Positions 1 to 7,269 of a DNA stretch of 21,858 nt are shown here, piece after piece. The notes beneath the pieces are model-generated. The model saw only the letters and a program-made list of their open reading frames with translations, did no database searches and was not told the origin of the DNA. Each line of letters opens with the position of its first letter. Within the stretch, counting starts at the first letter, position 1. A program made the position numbers and the translations under genes. Source of the stretch: a virus; IMG/VR virus record IMGVR_UViG_3300007236_000076, positions 1-21,858 of that record; one strand, given 5' to 3'.

Positions 1-1145
1 AACCCTCCTGATTTACCTGCGTCCATCATGAACACATTCGATACACCGTAAAATGCGGCAATACGCATTCGTATTTCATCACGAACCTGTGCGTATTGCA
101 TCTCATCGAGACTGTCCATGAAACGAACAAACTCAACTTTACCGCGACCTGATGAAGACTCAACACCAACCTTCGGAATATAGTGTGGGTCACGCTCCAT
201 CTTTTCTTCCGCGCCTTTCCAAAACGAAGCGGTGGATTGGATGTTGTCGGTTGTGATGGCGAGAACACCGCGAGGTATTCGTCGCTTTTGATATGCGAGG
301 TAAATGTAATTGTCCATCGCTGTAAGCGACTGTGCTTGACGCCACATGCTCGCGACGGGTGAACGCCCATACAACTTCGATGGGTTGAATTTAGACAGAT
401 GCAACACTTCTCCGTCAACATAGTATTGCGTTTTACCGCTCCCTGCTGTGTTGATGTAGTGAACGTCTTGAAGTGGTAAAGAACAAACGTCGCACTTTTT
501 GTGGTCGCCGTTGTGAGGGTAAGTTTTGTCTCGGTGAATAGGACATATGAGGTATCGTCCTCCGCGCTTCCCTGCTTTGTCAGCCACGATGCGCATGAAG
601 GTTGGGTCTCCGCGAACCAATTCTTTGACGCGGTAAAATTCAATCTCACCGCTTTGTGGGTCGATGAAGTATTCCTTGATGAGCAACAAGAACGCGTCGT
701 CGACGATGTTCAAATCCCATTCAATCTCTTTCATGACTTCAATAAACGATTGGTCCATGCTGTTGCGCTGTTTCATCAACCATCGCGGATACAAAATTTG
801 GTCAGCATCAGGGCTTTCAAATTCTTCGTTGCCGCATATCCGACATTGCGACACAGTATCGTGTTGATATTCTTCTTCACAGTTCGTGCATTTCTTGTGG
901 AATTTCTTTTCCCAATAATAACCGCGACGAAATATCTCTTGACATAGCGTGTTGATGGTTGTTCGGAGGATGATTGATTCTTGAACAGTCGCGTAAAGTG
1001 CAGGGATTGAAACACCTTGAACGAGAACAGGCTCTTGAATACCCGTCTTCCAAAGCGGCATCTGTGGTTCAGGCGTTGTTCGACGACTGAACGGCTTGGT
1101 CAATCTCGACAAAAAACGACCGACTAAGCCTTTCTCTTCTGCCAT
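1..1145 (-). CDS. Portal protein, N-terminal 381 codons (cut by window edge)
   Basis: The portal forms the dodecameric ring at the capsid vertex through which the terminase pumps DNA. The frame is open from an ATG at 1145 to position 1 with no stop, so the C-terminus lies outside the window. Portal-like features are the segment FNPSKLYGRSPVASM (about residues 253-267) and the region after it, VRDEIRMRIAAFYGVSN, typical of phage and archaeal virus portals that bind the terminase. Two Cys pairs form a likely zinc ribbon at C86/C89 and C101/C104. A second set is C201/H204 and C218/C221. Such insertions are not usual in well-studied phage portals. The start codon overlaps the upstream stop in an ATGA junction, so translation is probably coupled. 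The portal call rests on motif recognition and on the large terminase being in the same operon; fairly sure. Confidence 0.85.
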   Translation of the reverse strand, partial: MAEEKGLVGRFLSRLTKPFSRRTTPEPQMPLWKTGIQEPVLVQGVSIPALYATVQESIILRTTINTLCQEIFRRGYYWEKKFHKKCTNCEEEYQHDTVSQCRICGNEEFESPDADQILYPRWLMKQRNSMDQSFIEVMKEIEWDLNIVDDAFLLLIKEYFIDPQSGEIEFYRVKELVRGDPTFMRIVADKAGKRGGRYLICPIHRDKTYPHNGDHKKCDVCSLPLQDVHYINTAGSGKTQYYVDGEVLHLSKFNPSKLYGRSPVASMWRQAQSLTAMDNYIYLAYQKRRIPRGVLAITTDNIQSTASFWKGAEEKMERDPHYIPKVGVESSSGRGKVEFVRFMDSLDEMQYAQVRDEIRMRIAAFYGVSNVFMMDAGKSGG

Positions 1146-2545
1146 CAAATCATCTCCACAAGTCGGTTCGCGTCATCGACAAGACGTAGCGTTTCGCCGT
1201 CTCGCTCAAACATCGCATGGACTCCCGCTTCATCAATGTTCCACTCTTTGAGAAGTTCAGCGCGCTTATCAGGAACGTCACGCCAATTCAACCACTTCAC
1301 CATTTTGTATAGGTCGTCTCTTCTCGACTTAACGATGTCGGTTTTTCTTCCTCGCAAATCAAGCAATTCAATAACAGCACTCGCTTGCCCTTTCTTCATT
1401 CGCAAATGAGGCGCGATACCTTTCAACAATGTTCGTAAATCATTTTCGCTGTAAAATTGCAACCGATGTTGCGTCCGTCGACTGTTTTTGTGTATCTTCA
1501 AATCTGTTTGCAACACACCACATTCGAGTGCTTTATGCAATCGCTCGCAATGCAACTTACCACGCTCTCCTGTGGCGATGAAACCTGCTCGCGGCTCCAT
1601 GCGCTTTGTAATCGTGATGTATCCGTCAGCGTCAAGAAAACCCGCCGCATACGCCCATACATCTTTGAAAATCACATTGTTATCGCGAACGATTCCCCAA
1701 TTGTTACCAATCTTTTCGATGTCGTATTCGACACCATGCATCTTGAAAAGCGCACTTAATTTAGAAGGAGAAGTGTGTTTCGTTCCTTCCATAGAAGCAA
1801 AGATTTCGTTTGAAGGTAAAGGTCCGCGCCTTTCAAGAATTGTAACGGCTTTAGTGAGAAAAACAGCATCGGTCTTTTTGATGTTGTCAATTGAATGTAA
1901 CGTGTTTCTCCATTCTTTTTTCGCGTTCTTCTTCAACTGTTGAGCATCGACCCACATTTGACGTTGGTCATCGGTGAAATCACCTTCGATGAGTAACAAC
2001 TTGCTGATGGTATCATTGGCTTTCTCCCATTGAACGCACGCACGTCGAAGAGCATATTCGCGAGTCTGACCGTGTTTGCGGAGTGCTTGTAAATCACGTT
2101 CGCTGATTCCTAAATTGCGAACGGTTGGTTCGTGTTTACCAATCCATTCGATGGATTGCAACGTTGCCTCAACTTCCTGCCTTTTTGCGATACGAATAGC
2201 GTCAATGGCTTCGTCGATAGCGTCACGCATACCTTTGTTGATACGGCGCGCCATTCTCAAATCTTTAACAAGTTCTTCCGCGCCTCGACCAAACATTGAC
2301 TGAAACCAACCACCATCAGGGAGCGAACGTTTGAGTTGTTGTTTGATTTTATTCGTCATCTCTTCTTCTTCTTCGCGCTTCTTGTTTTCATCGACGAGTG
2401 GTGGTGTTGGATTAGCGTTGACTTCACCACCACCCTGACTGATGGTTTGAGGTGCGTCGCCAAACGAAGCACCGCGAATCTGATTTTTCAACAAAGGATG
2501 AGAACGAACAATGTCAGAAATGTCGTTCAAGTTAATTTGTGCCAT
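1145..2545 (-). CDS. Coiled-coil/winged-helix protein fused to a LAGLIDADG endonuclease domain
   Basis: A 466-residue protein. Residues 1-60 are polar and Pro/Gly-rich with an acidic E run near 58-62. Residues 63-215 are strongly helical and charged. Residues about 225-287 look like a winged helix (a helix-rich stretch ending in GNNWGIV). Residues 299-310 are YAAGFLDADGYI, a classic single LAGLIDADG motif, followed by the basic, Arg/Lys-rich body of such a domain to about residue 420. LAGLIDADG proteins with one motif act as homodimers and cut long DNA sites. I see no intein splice motifs and no extein remainder, so this is a fusion or a domain capture rather than an intein. The ATG at 2545 is chosen because GGAGGA lies just upstream; an in-frame TTG at 2599 is the longer alternative. 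It overlaps the next gene (portal) by ATGA. Whether it is a mobile endonuclease or a domesticated structural/packaging protein cannot be told from sequence. Confidence 0.8.
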   Translation of the reverse strand: MAQINLNDISDIVRSHPLLKNQIRGASFGDAPQTISQGGGEVNANPTPPLVDENKKREEEEEMTNKIKQQLKRSLPDGGWFQSMFGRGAEELVKDLRMARRINKGMRDAIDEAIDAIRIAKRQEVEATLQSIEWIGKHEPTVRNLGISERDLQALRKHGQTREYALRRACVQWEKANDTISKLLLIEGDFTDDQRQMWVDAQQLKKNAKKEWRNTLHSIDNIKKTDAVFLTKAVTILERRGPLPSNEIFASMEGTKHTSPSKLSALFKMHGVEYDIEKIGNNWGIVRDNNVIFKDVWAYAAGFLDADGYITITKRMEPRAGFIATGERGKLHCERLHKALECGVLQTDLKIHKNSRRTQHRLQFYSENDLRTLLKGIAPHLRMKKGQASAVIELLDLRGRKTDIVKSRRDDLYKMVKWLNWRDVPDKRAELLKEWNIDEAGVHAMFERDGETLRLVDDANRLVEMI

Positions 2546-2667
2546 TGTCCTCCATTCGCATTCAACGGTTTTCCATGCGCTGTCCAACATAATTCGCAAA
2601 ACCCAAACGGTCTTTCACCTTCCATGTAGCATATACCGCAAAACATGAAATTGTGATTAGCAACCAT
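2527..2667 (-). CDS. Small 46-residue zinc-ribbon protein
   Basis: A short open frame that fills the apparent gap between two genes. It starts with an ATG directly after the TGA of the upstream gene and ends 19 bases inside the start of the LAGLIDADG gene. The protein has C10-x2-C13 and C24-x2-C27, spaced ten residues apart, in CGIC and CELCW contexts, which is the pattern of a small zinc ribbon/knuckle. A GGTGGA ribosome-binding site sits about 8 bases ahead of the ATG, inside the end of the upstream gene. The correct Cys spacing, the ribosome site and the perfect packing into the operon argue that it is real. The partner (DNA, RNA or protein) is unknown. A second in-frame ATG at 2646 would give a 39-residue form. 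Confidence 0.65.
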   Translation of the reverse strand: MVANHNFMFCGICYMEGERPFGFCELCWTAHGKPLNANGGQWHKLT

Positions 2668-3084
2668 TCAACAATTCCACCGTTTCAACGCCGCTCCTTT
2701 CGGGGTCAACTTACCCTTTTTGGAAGTAGGACCTTTGACGCCACCCATCCGCGCACAAAAAGACTTACGGCGTTTAGCCTTCTTAGAACCCGCTTTCAAT
2801 TTACTTGGTTTGGTCGTCACAGGAGGTTTGAGATTTGAGCCTTGTTCACGCTTTGCTTTAGCGCGCCCTTTCGCATTCAGTCCACCTTTACGATGATGCC
2901 TGTTGGGATTGTATCCGTGAAACGGTTTGCTCTTTTTCTTCGCTTTGAGAACGCTATTCGCGATGTCAAACGGCGAACAACATGTGCAAAACGACACTTC
3001 TTTCGCGATGTCTTCGTCGTTCATCATTGCTAATTCTTCGGCTGTTATTGGTTCATCGTGGTATATGTATTCGTATTCTGTCAT
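2668..3084 (-). CDS. Basic protein with C-terminal DUF6321-like motif
   Basis: A 138-residue protein. The first 50 residues are acidic (TEYEYIYHDEPITAEE) and contain FCTCC. The remainder is very basic, rich in Lys, Arg and Gly, and ends with KRRKSFCARMGGVKGP followed by a Lys-rich linker and LKRWNC at the very C-terminus. This SFCAR...WNC ending is one I recognise from small proteins of marine tailed viruses (DUF6321-type); their function is not known to me. A nucleic-acid or virion-core role would fit the charge, but this is inference. The ATG at 3084 is chosen over an upstream GTG at 3114 because the preceding gene stops at 3089 and GGAAG lies about 8 bases upstream. Confidence 0.75.
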   Translation of the reverse strand: MTEYEYIYHDEPITAEELAMMNDEDIAKEVSFCTCCSPFDIANSVLKAKKKSKPFHGYNPNRHHRKGGLNAKGRAKAKREQGSNLKPPVTTKPSKLKAGSKKAKRRKSFCARMGGVKGPTSKKGKLTPKGAALKRWNC

Positions 3085-3088
3085 GTTA

Positions 3089-3547
3089 TCAACTTCCTGT
3101 GTTGTGATATGCACCGCATCCTATAACTCGCGAACGACCGTTTTCATAGACTACTCGGTAGCAACGATAAGCGCGAAGGCCGTATTCCCGCTGAATCCGC
3201 AATGCCTCTTGTTCGGAGCGAGGCTCTTTCCCATCGGGGCATTGATTGGCCTTCATGAAGACCCACGCCTCGTTCATCGCTTTAACGATGGTGGGCTTTC
3301 CGCCTACGCCCTGCTTTTTGCTACGCTTGCGTTTTGTCGCCGCGCGCTTTTGACCTGACGTCATCGAACCGCTTGTCTTTGGCGTCTTACTTGAAACTTT
3401 GACGGATGGTCGACACTTCGGATAACCCTTTGAAGAAGTCTTGGCTTTGCTTCGGCCACATGGAGGATGCTTACCATCCTTACCTGTGCGCGAAACATCC
3501 ACCCACTTCTCCTTGAACCAACGGTTCAAGTTCTTCTCAACCGTCAT
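3089..3547 (-). CDS. DUF5872-like basic protein
   Basis: A 152-residue protein. Residues 5-75 carry the pattern LNRWFKEKWVDVSR, PPCGRSKA, KGYPKCRPS, SKTPKTSG and GQKRAATKRKRS, which matches the DUF5872 family found in marine phages and large eukaryotic viruses. The family has no assigned function that I know of. The C-terminal half (PTIVKAMNEAW onward) is less basic and ends in a Cys/Tyr-containing segment. The start is the ATG at 3547, which overlaps the upstream stop in an ATGA junction; an upstream GTG would only add four residues. It sits in a run of mini-proteins between the large terminase and the portal, so an accessory capsid or packaging role is possible but unproven. Confidence 0.8.
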   Translation of the reverse strand: MTVEKNLNRWFKEKWVDVSRTGKDGKHPPCGRSKAKTSSKGYPKCRPSVKVSSKTPKTSGSMTSGQKRAATKRKRSKKQGVGGKPTIVKAMNEAWVFMKANQCPDGKEPRSEQEALRIQREYGLRAYRCYRVVYENGRSRVIGCGAYHNTGS

Positions 3548-3747
3548 TTTTTCGCCCACGCATCACAAGTGTAGTCTTTGTTGCAAGTGAAATCATACCA
3601 CTTGCAGTAGCCCGTTTGAGGGTCTTCTGTTGCTGAATCATCCCACGCTTTACAATTGCCACAGCACTTGCTACTTTCACAAGGGCGATAATTTGGCGCG
3701 TCTTTCTTTGCTTTCATCAAAGCCCACGCATCTTCAAGAGGAATCAT
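3544..3747 (-). CDS. Small Cys-rich protein (HiPIP-like Cys pattern)
   Basis: A 67-residue protein with seven cysteines: CESSKCCGNCKAW, then GYCKWYDF, then TCNKDYTCDAW at the end. This order (C..C.x2.C, aromatic, GYC, then a last C with D-A-W) is common in short phage and virus proteins and resembles the cysteine layout of high-potential iron-sulfur proteins. Metal binding is therefore likely, but whether it is zinc or an Fe-S cluster cannot be told from sequence. The ATG at 3747 overlaps the stop of the upstream gene (ATGA), and its own stop overlaps the next start in the same way, so it is embedded in a coupled chain. Confidence 0.75.
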   Translation of the reverse strand: MIPLEDAWALMKAKKDAPNYRPCESSKCCGNCKAWDDSATEDPQTGYCKWYDFTCNKDYTCDAWAKK

Positions 3748-3938
3748 TTCTTCTTCTTCCCTCCCTTCTTCTTGCGGAACTTACCGCGACAGTATTGAAC
3801 AGCCCATCCATTCGCGTATGCTGATGGATACACCTTGAATTTGCGCTTCGCCGCCGCTTTACCTGCGGGACATAACTTCTTCTCAAGATAACCAAACGCC
3901 GCTTCTCCGCCTACACAGAATTCACAATCGCACGTCAT
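3744..3938 (-). CDS. Small basic protein with KVYPSAYANGWA motif
   Basis: A 64-residue protein. It begins MTCDCEFC, followed by a Gly/Ala-containing helix. It has a motif KRKFKVYPSAYANGWAVQYC in the middle and a Lys/Gly tail ending in KKKK. The KVYPSAYAN..A motif recurs in short proteins and domains of marine tailed viruses; I know of no assigned function. The ATG at 3938 is chosen because a GAGGTGG ribosome site overlaps the upstream stop at the right distance. An in-frame TTG at 3956 would overlap the upstream gene further. Confidence 0.75.
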   Translation of the reverse strand: MTCDCEFCVGGEAAFGYLEKKLCPAGKAAAKRKFKVYPSAYANGWAVQYCRGKFRKKKGGKKKK

Positions 3939-3940
3939 TT

Positions 3941-4240
3941 TCAACCACCTCGACAAATAGGGCAGGGGTCGCCTTCAATTTGGCCCTTCCCTTGACAAGC
4001 GGGGCAGTTAGCATCACCGCTTGGTTGTTCAGTCATAAACCCTTGAAGAAATTGCATCATCTCGCGATTTTCGTCGGGCGTAAGAGGTGCGCGCAAGTTG
4101 GCAGGTTTTTGACAATGGTGATTATTCAAACCGTTTTCGCCGTAAAAATAGCGTTCGCATTTAGGACATTGCACTTTGCGACCGCCGCGCCCCTCATCTC
4201 CGAGAGGCATGTTTTTCAAAAAAAGCCACCAATCGCTCAA
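3941..4240 (-). CDS. Double zinc-finger protein (C2HC finger plus DnaJ-type CxxCxGxG)
   Basis: A 99-residue protein directly after the large terminase. Residues 25-43 form CPKCERYFYGENGLNNHHC, a classic zinc-finger frame with an aromatic core. The C-terminus has CPACQGKGQ followed by CPICRGG, the CxxCxGxG repeat known from DnaJ-type zinc centres. Two separate zinc sites are thus likely. The probable start is a TTG at 4240 that shares TTGA with the stop of the terminase; the same arrangement is seen at 9064-9067. If the TTG is not used, the first ATG is at 4210, but it has no ribosome-binding site. Function unknown; DNA or protein binding next to the packaging motor is an inference. Confidence 0.75.
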   Translation of the reverse strand: MSDWWLFLKNMPLGDEGRGGRKVQCPKCERYFYGENGLNNHHCQKPANLRAPLTPDENREMMQFLQGFMTEQPSGDANCPACQGKGQIEGDPCPICRGG

Positions 4241-5637
4241 TCTAACAACCCCGCCATTATGTCATCCAAGTCCACAATACGCTCACGGAACTCCGTTGTC
4301 GCCCAATGAGCCAACGCGAGAGCAATAGCAAAGTCGTCATGCCGACCGATGCTGTCAAGCCGTCCTTTCTTGCTCATACCGAACATCAGCAATTCACGTT
4401 CAAGTTCAGACGTGAGTGTACGAGAACGGTCGTCACCGTAAGGCAATCGTATTTGTTCATTCTCAAAACGCAACACCAACCCCATGAGTAGTGACTCGCG
4501 ACGTTGCCGTGTGGATATGAATGTCTTAATTGGTAAGTCTGTATCCGCGCGTAGTTCTGTTGCGAAGACGCGTTGAAAGTTGTTGGCTTCAAGTTCGATG
4601 ACGTCAGGATTGAATTTTGCATTCAAACGCTGTATCTCCATGATTTGCGTGCGGAAGTCCATGTTCTTACGACGAACCGCATGAACCATCTCAAGTAATT
4701 CAGGGTTGGTTGATGGACGTCGAAGAACGACCATCACGGTATAGTCAGCCGCGCGGTCTGATGAAATCGCGGGGTCCCAACCGATGAAGTATTGGTCGTC
4801 AGGGTCGCCTGTTTCACGTTCGATTAACCGAAGCGACGAATCTTTTGCCGCTTGAAGAACGGTGGATGGGAAGAGACTGCTAACGTCGTCCATTGGTTCA
4901 CATAGATATTCACGCGCAAATGCAATCGCGGGCATATCGTTTCGACGTGCATCAAGTGATTCTAAATCCCATCGTTCAGGCCACAACGCCTCACCTTTGC
5001 TGTTGATGGCAGGGTAAGTTTCGACAAGATACCCTTCGCGACTTTCCAACTCCGTGTAAAGGTCGGTCGGTGTAAACGGTGTTCCGACAATCATCAACTT
5101 GGATGTGTGGTGAAGTGTAGGAACAAGGACTTCGTAAAACCACGAAGCGACGCGAGCGAGTTCTGTGTCGGTTGTTCCCCACAGAATGTCGTCGCATAGA
5201 ATCAAGTCAGGGTGAATACCACGAATAGCACCACCAACCGACTTTGCGCTGATGTTTGAGCCGTTACTGAAACCAAAAAATGTCTTCGACCATGAGTCAG
5301 CCTTCTTCATTTTCGCGAGAAACGGCACACCATCAATCAAATCATTGAGTGTGCGCATGTGGTGAATGGACTGATGAAGACTGTGCGAAATCAAAACGGC
5401 TTTGGTCTTGGGATTGAATGCAGTCTTCCAAAGCATGTAGCCAAGAAACAACGTTGACTTACCGTGGTCACGCGCCGCTTTGACACAATATCGCTTTCGT
5501 GATTCAAGGTTGTTATACCACTGCTCATGATGCCACGACAATTGAAACCCAAGAATCTCTTCAAAGAAGAATTTGAAGTCGCGCTTCGCTACTTCAAAAT
5601 CAATCTCTTCGATGGCTTCAAGGGATAACTGTTGCAC
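4237..5637 (-). CDS. terL: Terminase large subunit (packaging ATPase/nuclease)
   Basis: The large terminase powers DNA packaging into the prohead and cuts concatemers. This 466-residue protein has the expected two domains. The ATPase has a Walker A at residues 54-62 (AARDHGKST) and a Walker B at 145-150 (LILCDD), followed by GTPFTP (185-190), the usual coupling segment. The RNase H-like nuclease domain has D288 in GWDPA, acidic residues E348/E350 in ELEANN, and D434/D435 in RHDDFAIALALAHW. All key residues look intact and the length is normal for the family. The start is a GTG at 5637 with GGTGAT five bases upstream; no in-frame ATG lies near. It follows the gene ending at 5644 and is translationally coupled to the small zinc-finger gene after it. 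Confidence 0.95.
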   Translation of the reverse strand: MQQLSLEAIEEIDFEVAKRDFKFFFEEILGFQLSWHHEQWYNNLESRKRYCVKAARDHGKSTLFLGYMLWKTAFNPKTKAVLISHSLHQSIHHMRTLNDLIDGVPFLAKMKKADSWSKTFFGFSNGSNISAKSVGGAIRGIHPDLILCDDILWGTTDTELARVASWFYEVLVPTLHHTSKLMIVGTPFTPTDLYTELESREGYLVETYPAINSKGEALWPERWDLESLDARRNDMPAIAFAREYLCEPMDDVSSLFPSTVLQAAKDSSLRLIERETGDPDDQYFIGWDPAISSDRAADYTVMVVLRRPSTNPELLEMVHAVRRKNMDFRTQIMEIQRLNAKFNPDVIELEANNFQRVFATELRADTDLPIKTFISTRQRRESLLMGLVLRFENEQIRLPYGDDRSRTLTSELERELLMFGMSKKGRLDSIGRHDDFAIALALAHWATTEFRERIVDLDDIMAGLLD

Positions 5638-5643
5638 GCGCCA

Positions 5644-7269
5644 TCACCGAATGTTCAACCCTTTCAATAGCGCATCCCATGATGCTATGTGTTTATCGCT
5701 TGAGAACAACGCGAGAGGTGCGGCGGCAGGGTCATCATCATCACCACCACTCCCTGCTGAATCAGGGAACATAACCTGCGCTTGTTCACCACTCGTCGCT
5801 TCCTCAACCTTTTGTTTCGCGTCAGGATTGCCTTGTTCTGCTGATTGAACAGTCGCGTCAGCCTGTGCAGGTGACATACCGTGATAAGCGGCAACAGCCT
5901 GTGCCAACTTGGTCCTGTATCCCCTGCTACCTGTCGCGGATGTAATCGCTTCATAACTTTCGGGTTTGTCAAACAAACCAAGTGCTACTTCACGCGCTTT
6001 TTTGCGTGAAGTGCCGCCTGTATATCCTGCTGTATCGAGCATTTGGTCTGCGAATCGTCCGCGCTCATCATCTTCTTGAGACGCATCTCCGTCAAGTGTG
6101 AGGTCATACATTTCTTCATCTTGAGGTTGTTCATTCTCACCTTCGCCAAGTGTGAGGTCATACATTTCTTCATCTTTAGGAGGCTCGGCAGGTGCAGGTG
6201 TTGGATTGATAGCAGGTGGTGGTGGTGAGTCGGTATTGACCGACTCTTTTAGTCCTTCAGACGCGCTATCAATTTCTTGGTTGATTGCTTCAACAGTTCC
6301 TTCATTTGCATCTTGCTCGGCTTGTCGCGCTTCTTGCATTTGTTCAGGCGTCTGTTGCAATCCACGATTTTGTCGCGAAATGTCCAACGCTCTTCGGAAT
6401 CTGTTTGGTCGCGGACCTTCTAACGAACTTTTCTTTTCAGCCAATTGTTGTCGCATCTCTTCTTCTTTTTGAGCCAATGGTGTTTGAGCAATCGCCACCA
6501 ACTGACGGTGTCGCTCACCTGCGTCAGTTCCCGCTTCTCGACGAGCGCGCGCTCGTTGGTCTTCTAATCTATTCAAGTCACCTTGAAGAACGTCGCGTCG
6601 CATACCTGCCGCTTTGTCTTTGCGTGCTTGGTCTTTCGCTTGTCTTCTTCCTTCTCGGTAATTCCCCGCCACTCCCATGAAATCTCGCATACGCTCACTC
6701 GCGCCCGGAAATTTATCAGCCAAGAATCGCCCTGCCTGACCTGCTTTGTCACCGACAAACCGTCCTGCACCTGCGATGCCTCGACCCATACCTTTGACAC
6801 CTTCGACTACACCTCGACCTGTTTGAGCGACAGCGCGACCTGCGGCTTGTCCGTATTGACCTGTTCGTGCTAAATTGCCAACGGTGCGTTGTCCTTGCTC
6901 AAGCGCGGCTTGTGAATCCAAAGCGCGTTGCGCACCGAGCAAACGTCGTGCGTCTCGCGCATTTCTAAAAGCGGTATTTGTATTACCAACAGTTCCCGAA
7001 ATAGCAGGAACAAATCCTTGATTGACGCCGAAAGGTTGCTGTGGTTGCTGTGGTTGCGGAACATTCTTCCGAATGATGTCAGGATGTGAGTTGTCGCGCT
7101 CCGCGACAGCCTTGATGAGTGGCTCCCAAGTGTCGTCGTGTTGATTGAGCATAACGTAATTGACATCCGTGAGGTTGCCTCCTTTCGCGAAGATAAACTC
7201 CATTGTGCCTAAATCGACACCGTGTTCAATCATACTGCTGTTCCATTCAATTTCCCATGTTTCAACCAT
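5644..7269 (-). CDS. Large low-complexity probable virion/assembly protein
   Basis: A 541-residue protein I do not recognise. The first 70 residues look folded. Then comes a PQPQQPQQP linker, then a Gly/Ala/Arg-rich helical region (about 100-200) with a recurring GR..AG pattern (GRAVAQTGRG, GMGRGIAGAGRF) that may be amphipathic. A long charged coiled-coil-like part (about 215-330) follows. An acidic Pro-rich part contains two copies of DEEMYDLTL 18 residues apart. The last about 150 residues are Ala/Gln-rich with a GGDDDD run. The ATG at 7269 has GGAGG eight bases upstream and overlaps the previous gene by eight bases; an earlier in-frame ATG at 7314 lacks this. Position between the Zn-HTH protein and the large terminase suggests a head, scaffold or ejected internal protein; that is inference. 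Confidence 0.75.
   Translation of the reverse strand: MVETWEIEWNSSMIEHGVDLGTMEFIFAKGGNLTDVNYVMLNQHDDTWEPLIKAVAERDNSHPDIIRKNVPQPQQPQQPFGVNQGFVPAISGTVGNTNTAFRNARDARRLLGAQRALDSQAALEQGQRTVGNLARTGQYGQAAGRAVAQTGRGVVEGVKGMGRGIAGAGRFVGDKAGQAGRFLADKFPGASERMRDFMGVAGNYREGRRQAKDQARKDKAAGMRRDVLQGDLNRLEDQRARARREAGTDAGERHRQLVAIAQTPLAQKEEEMRQQLAEKKSSLEGPRPNRFRRALDISRQNRGLQQTPEQMQEARQAEQDANEGTVEAINQEIDSASEGLKESVNTDSPPPPAINPTPAPAEPPKDEEMYDLTLGEGENEQPQDEEMYDLTLDGDASQEDDERGRFADQMLDTAGYTGGTSRKKAREVALGLFDKPESYEAITSATGSRGYRTKLAQAVAAYHGMSPAQADATVQSAEQGNPDAKQKVEEATSGEQAQVMFPDSAGSGGDDDDPAAAPLALFSSDKHIASWDALLKGLNIR
6093..6176. repeat. Two perfect 30-bp direct repeats encoding DEEMYDLTL
   Basis: The 30-base sequence at 6093-6122 recurs exactly at 6147-6176, a 54-base period (18 codons). 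On the coding (minus) strand each copy encodes the nonapeptide DEEMYDLTL, preceded in both cases by an acidic or Pro/Gln context. The identity at the DNA level implies a recent duplication, or selection to keep the peptide in two copies. Confidence 0.9.

Noticed and set aside
501-947. 148-codon plus-strand open frame, and a 207-codon minus frame at 26-649
   Set aside because: Both overlap the portal frame, which is open through the same region and has portal motifs and cysteine pairs.
1145-2545. Intein in the LAGLIDADG protein
   Set aside because: No splice-junction motifs or C-terminal HN pair with a following extein are visible; the protein simply ends after the domain.
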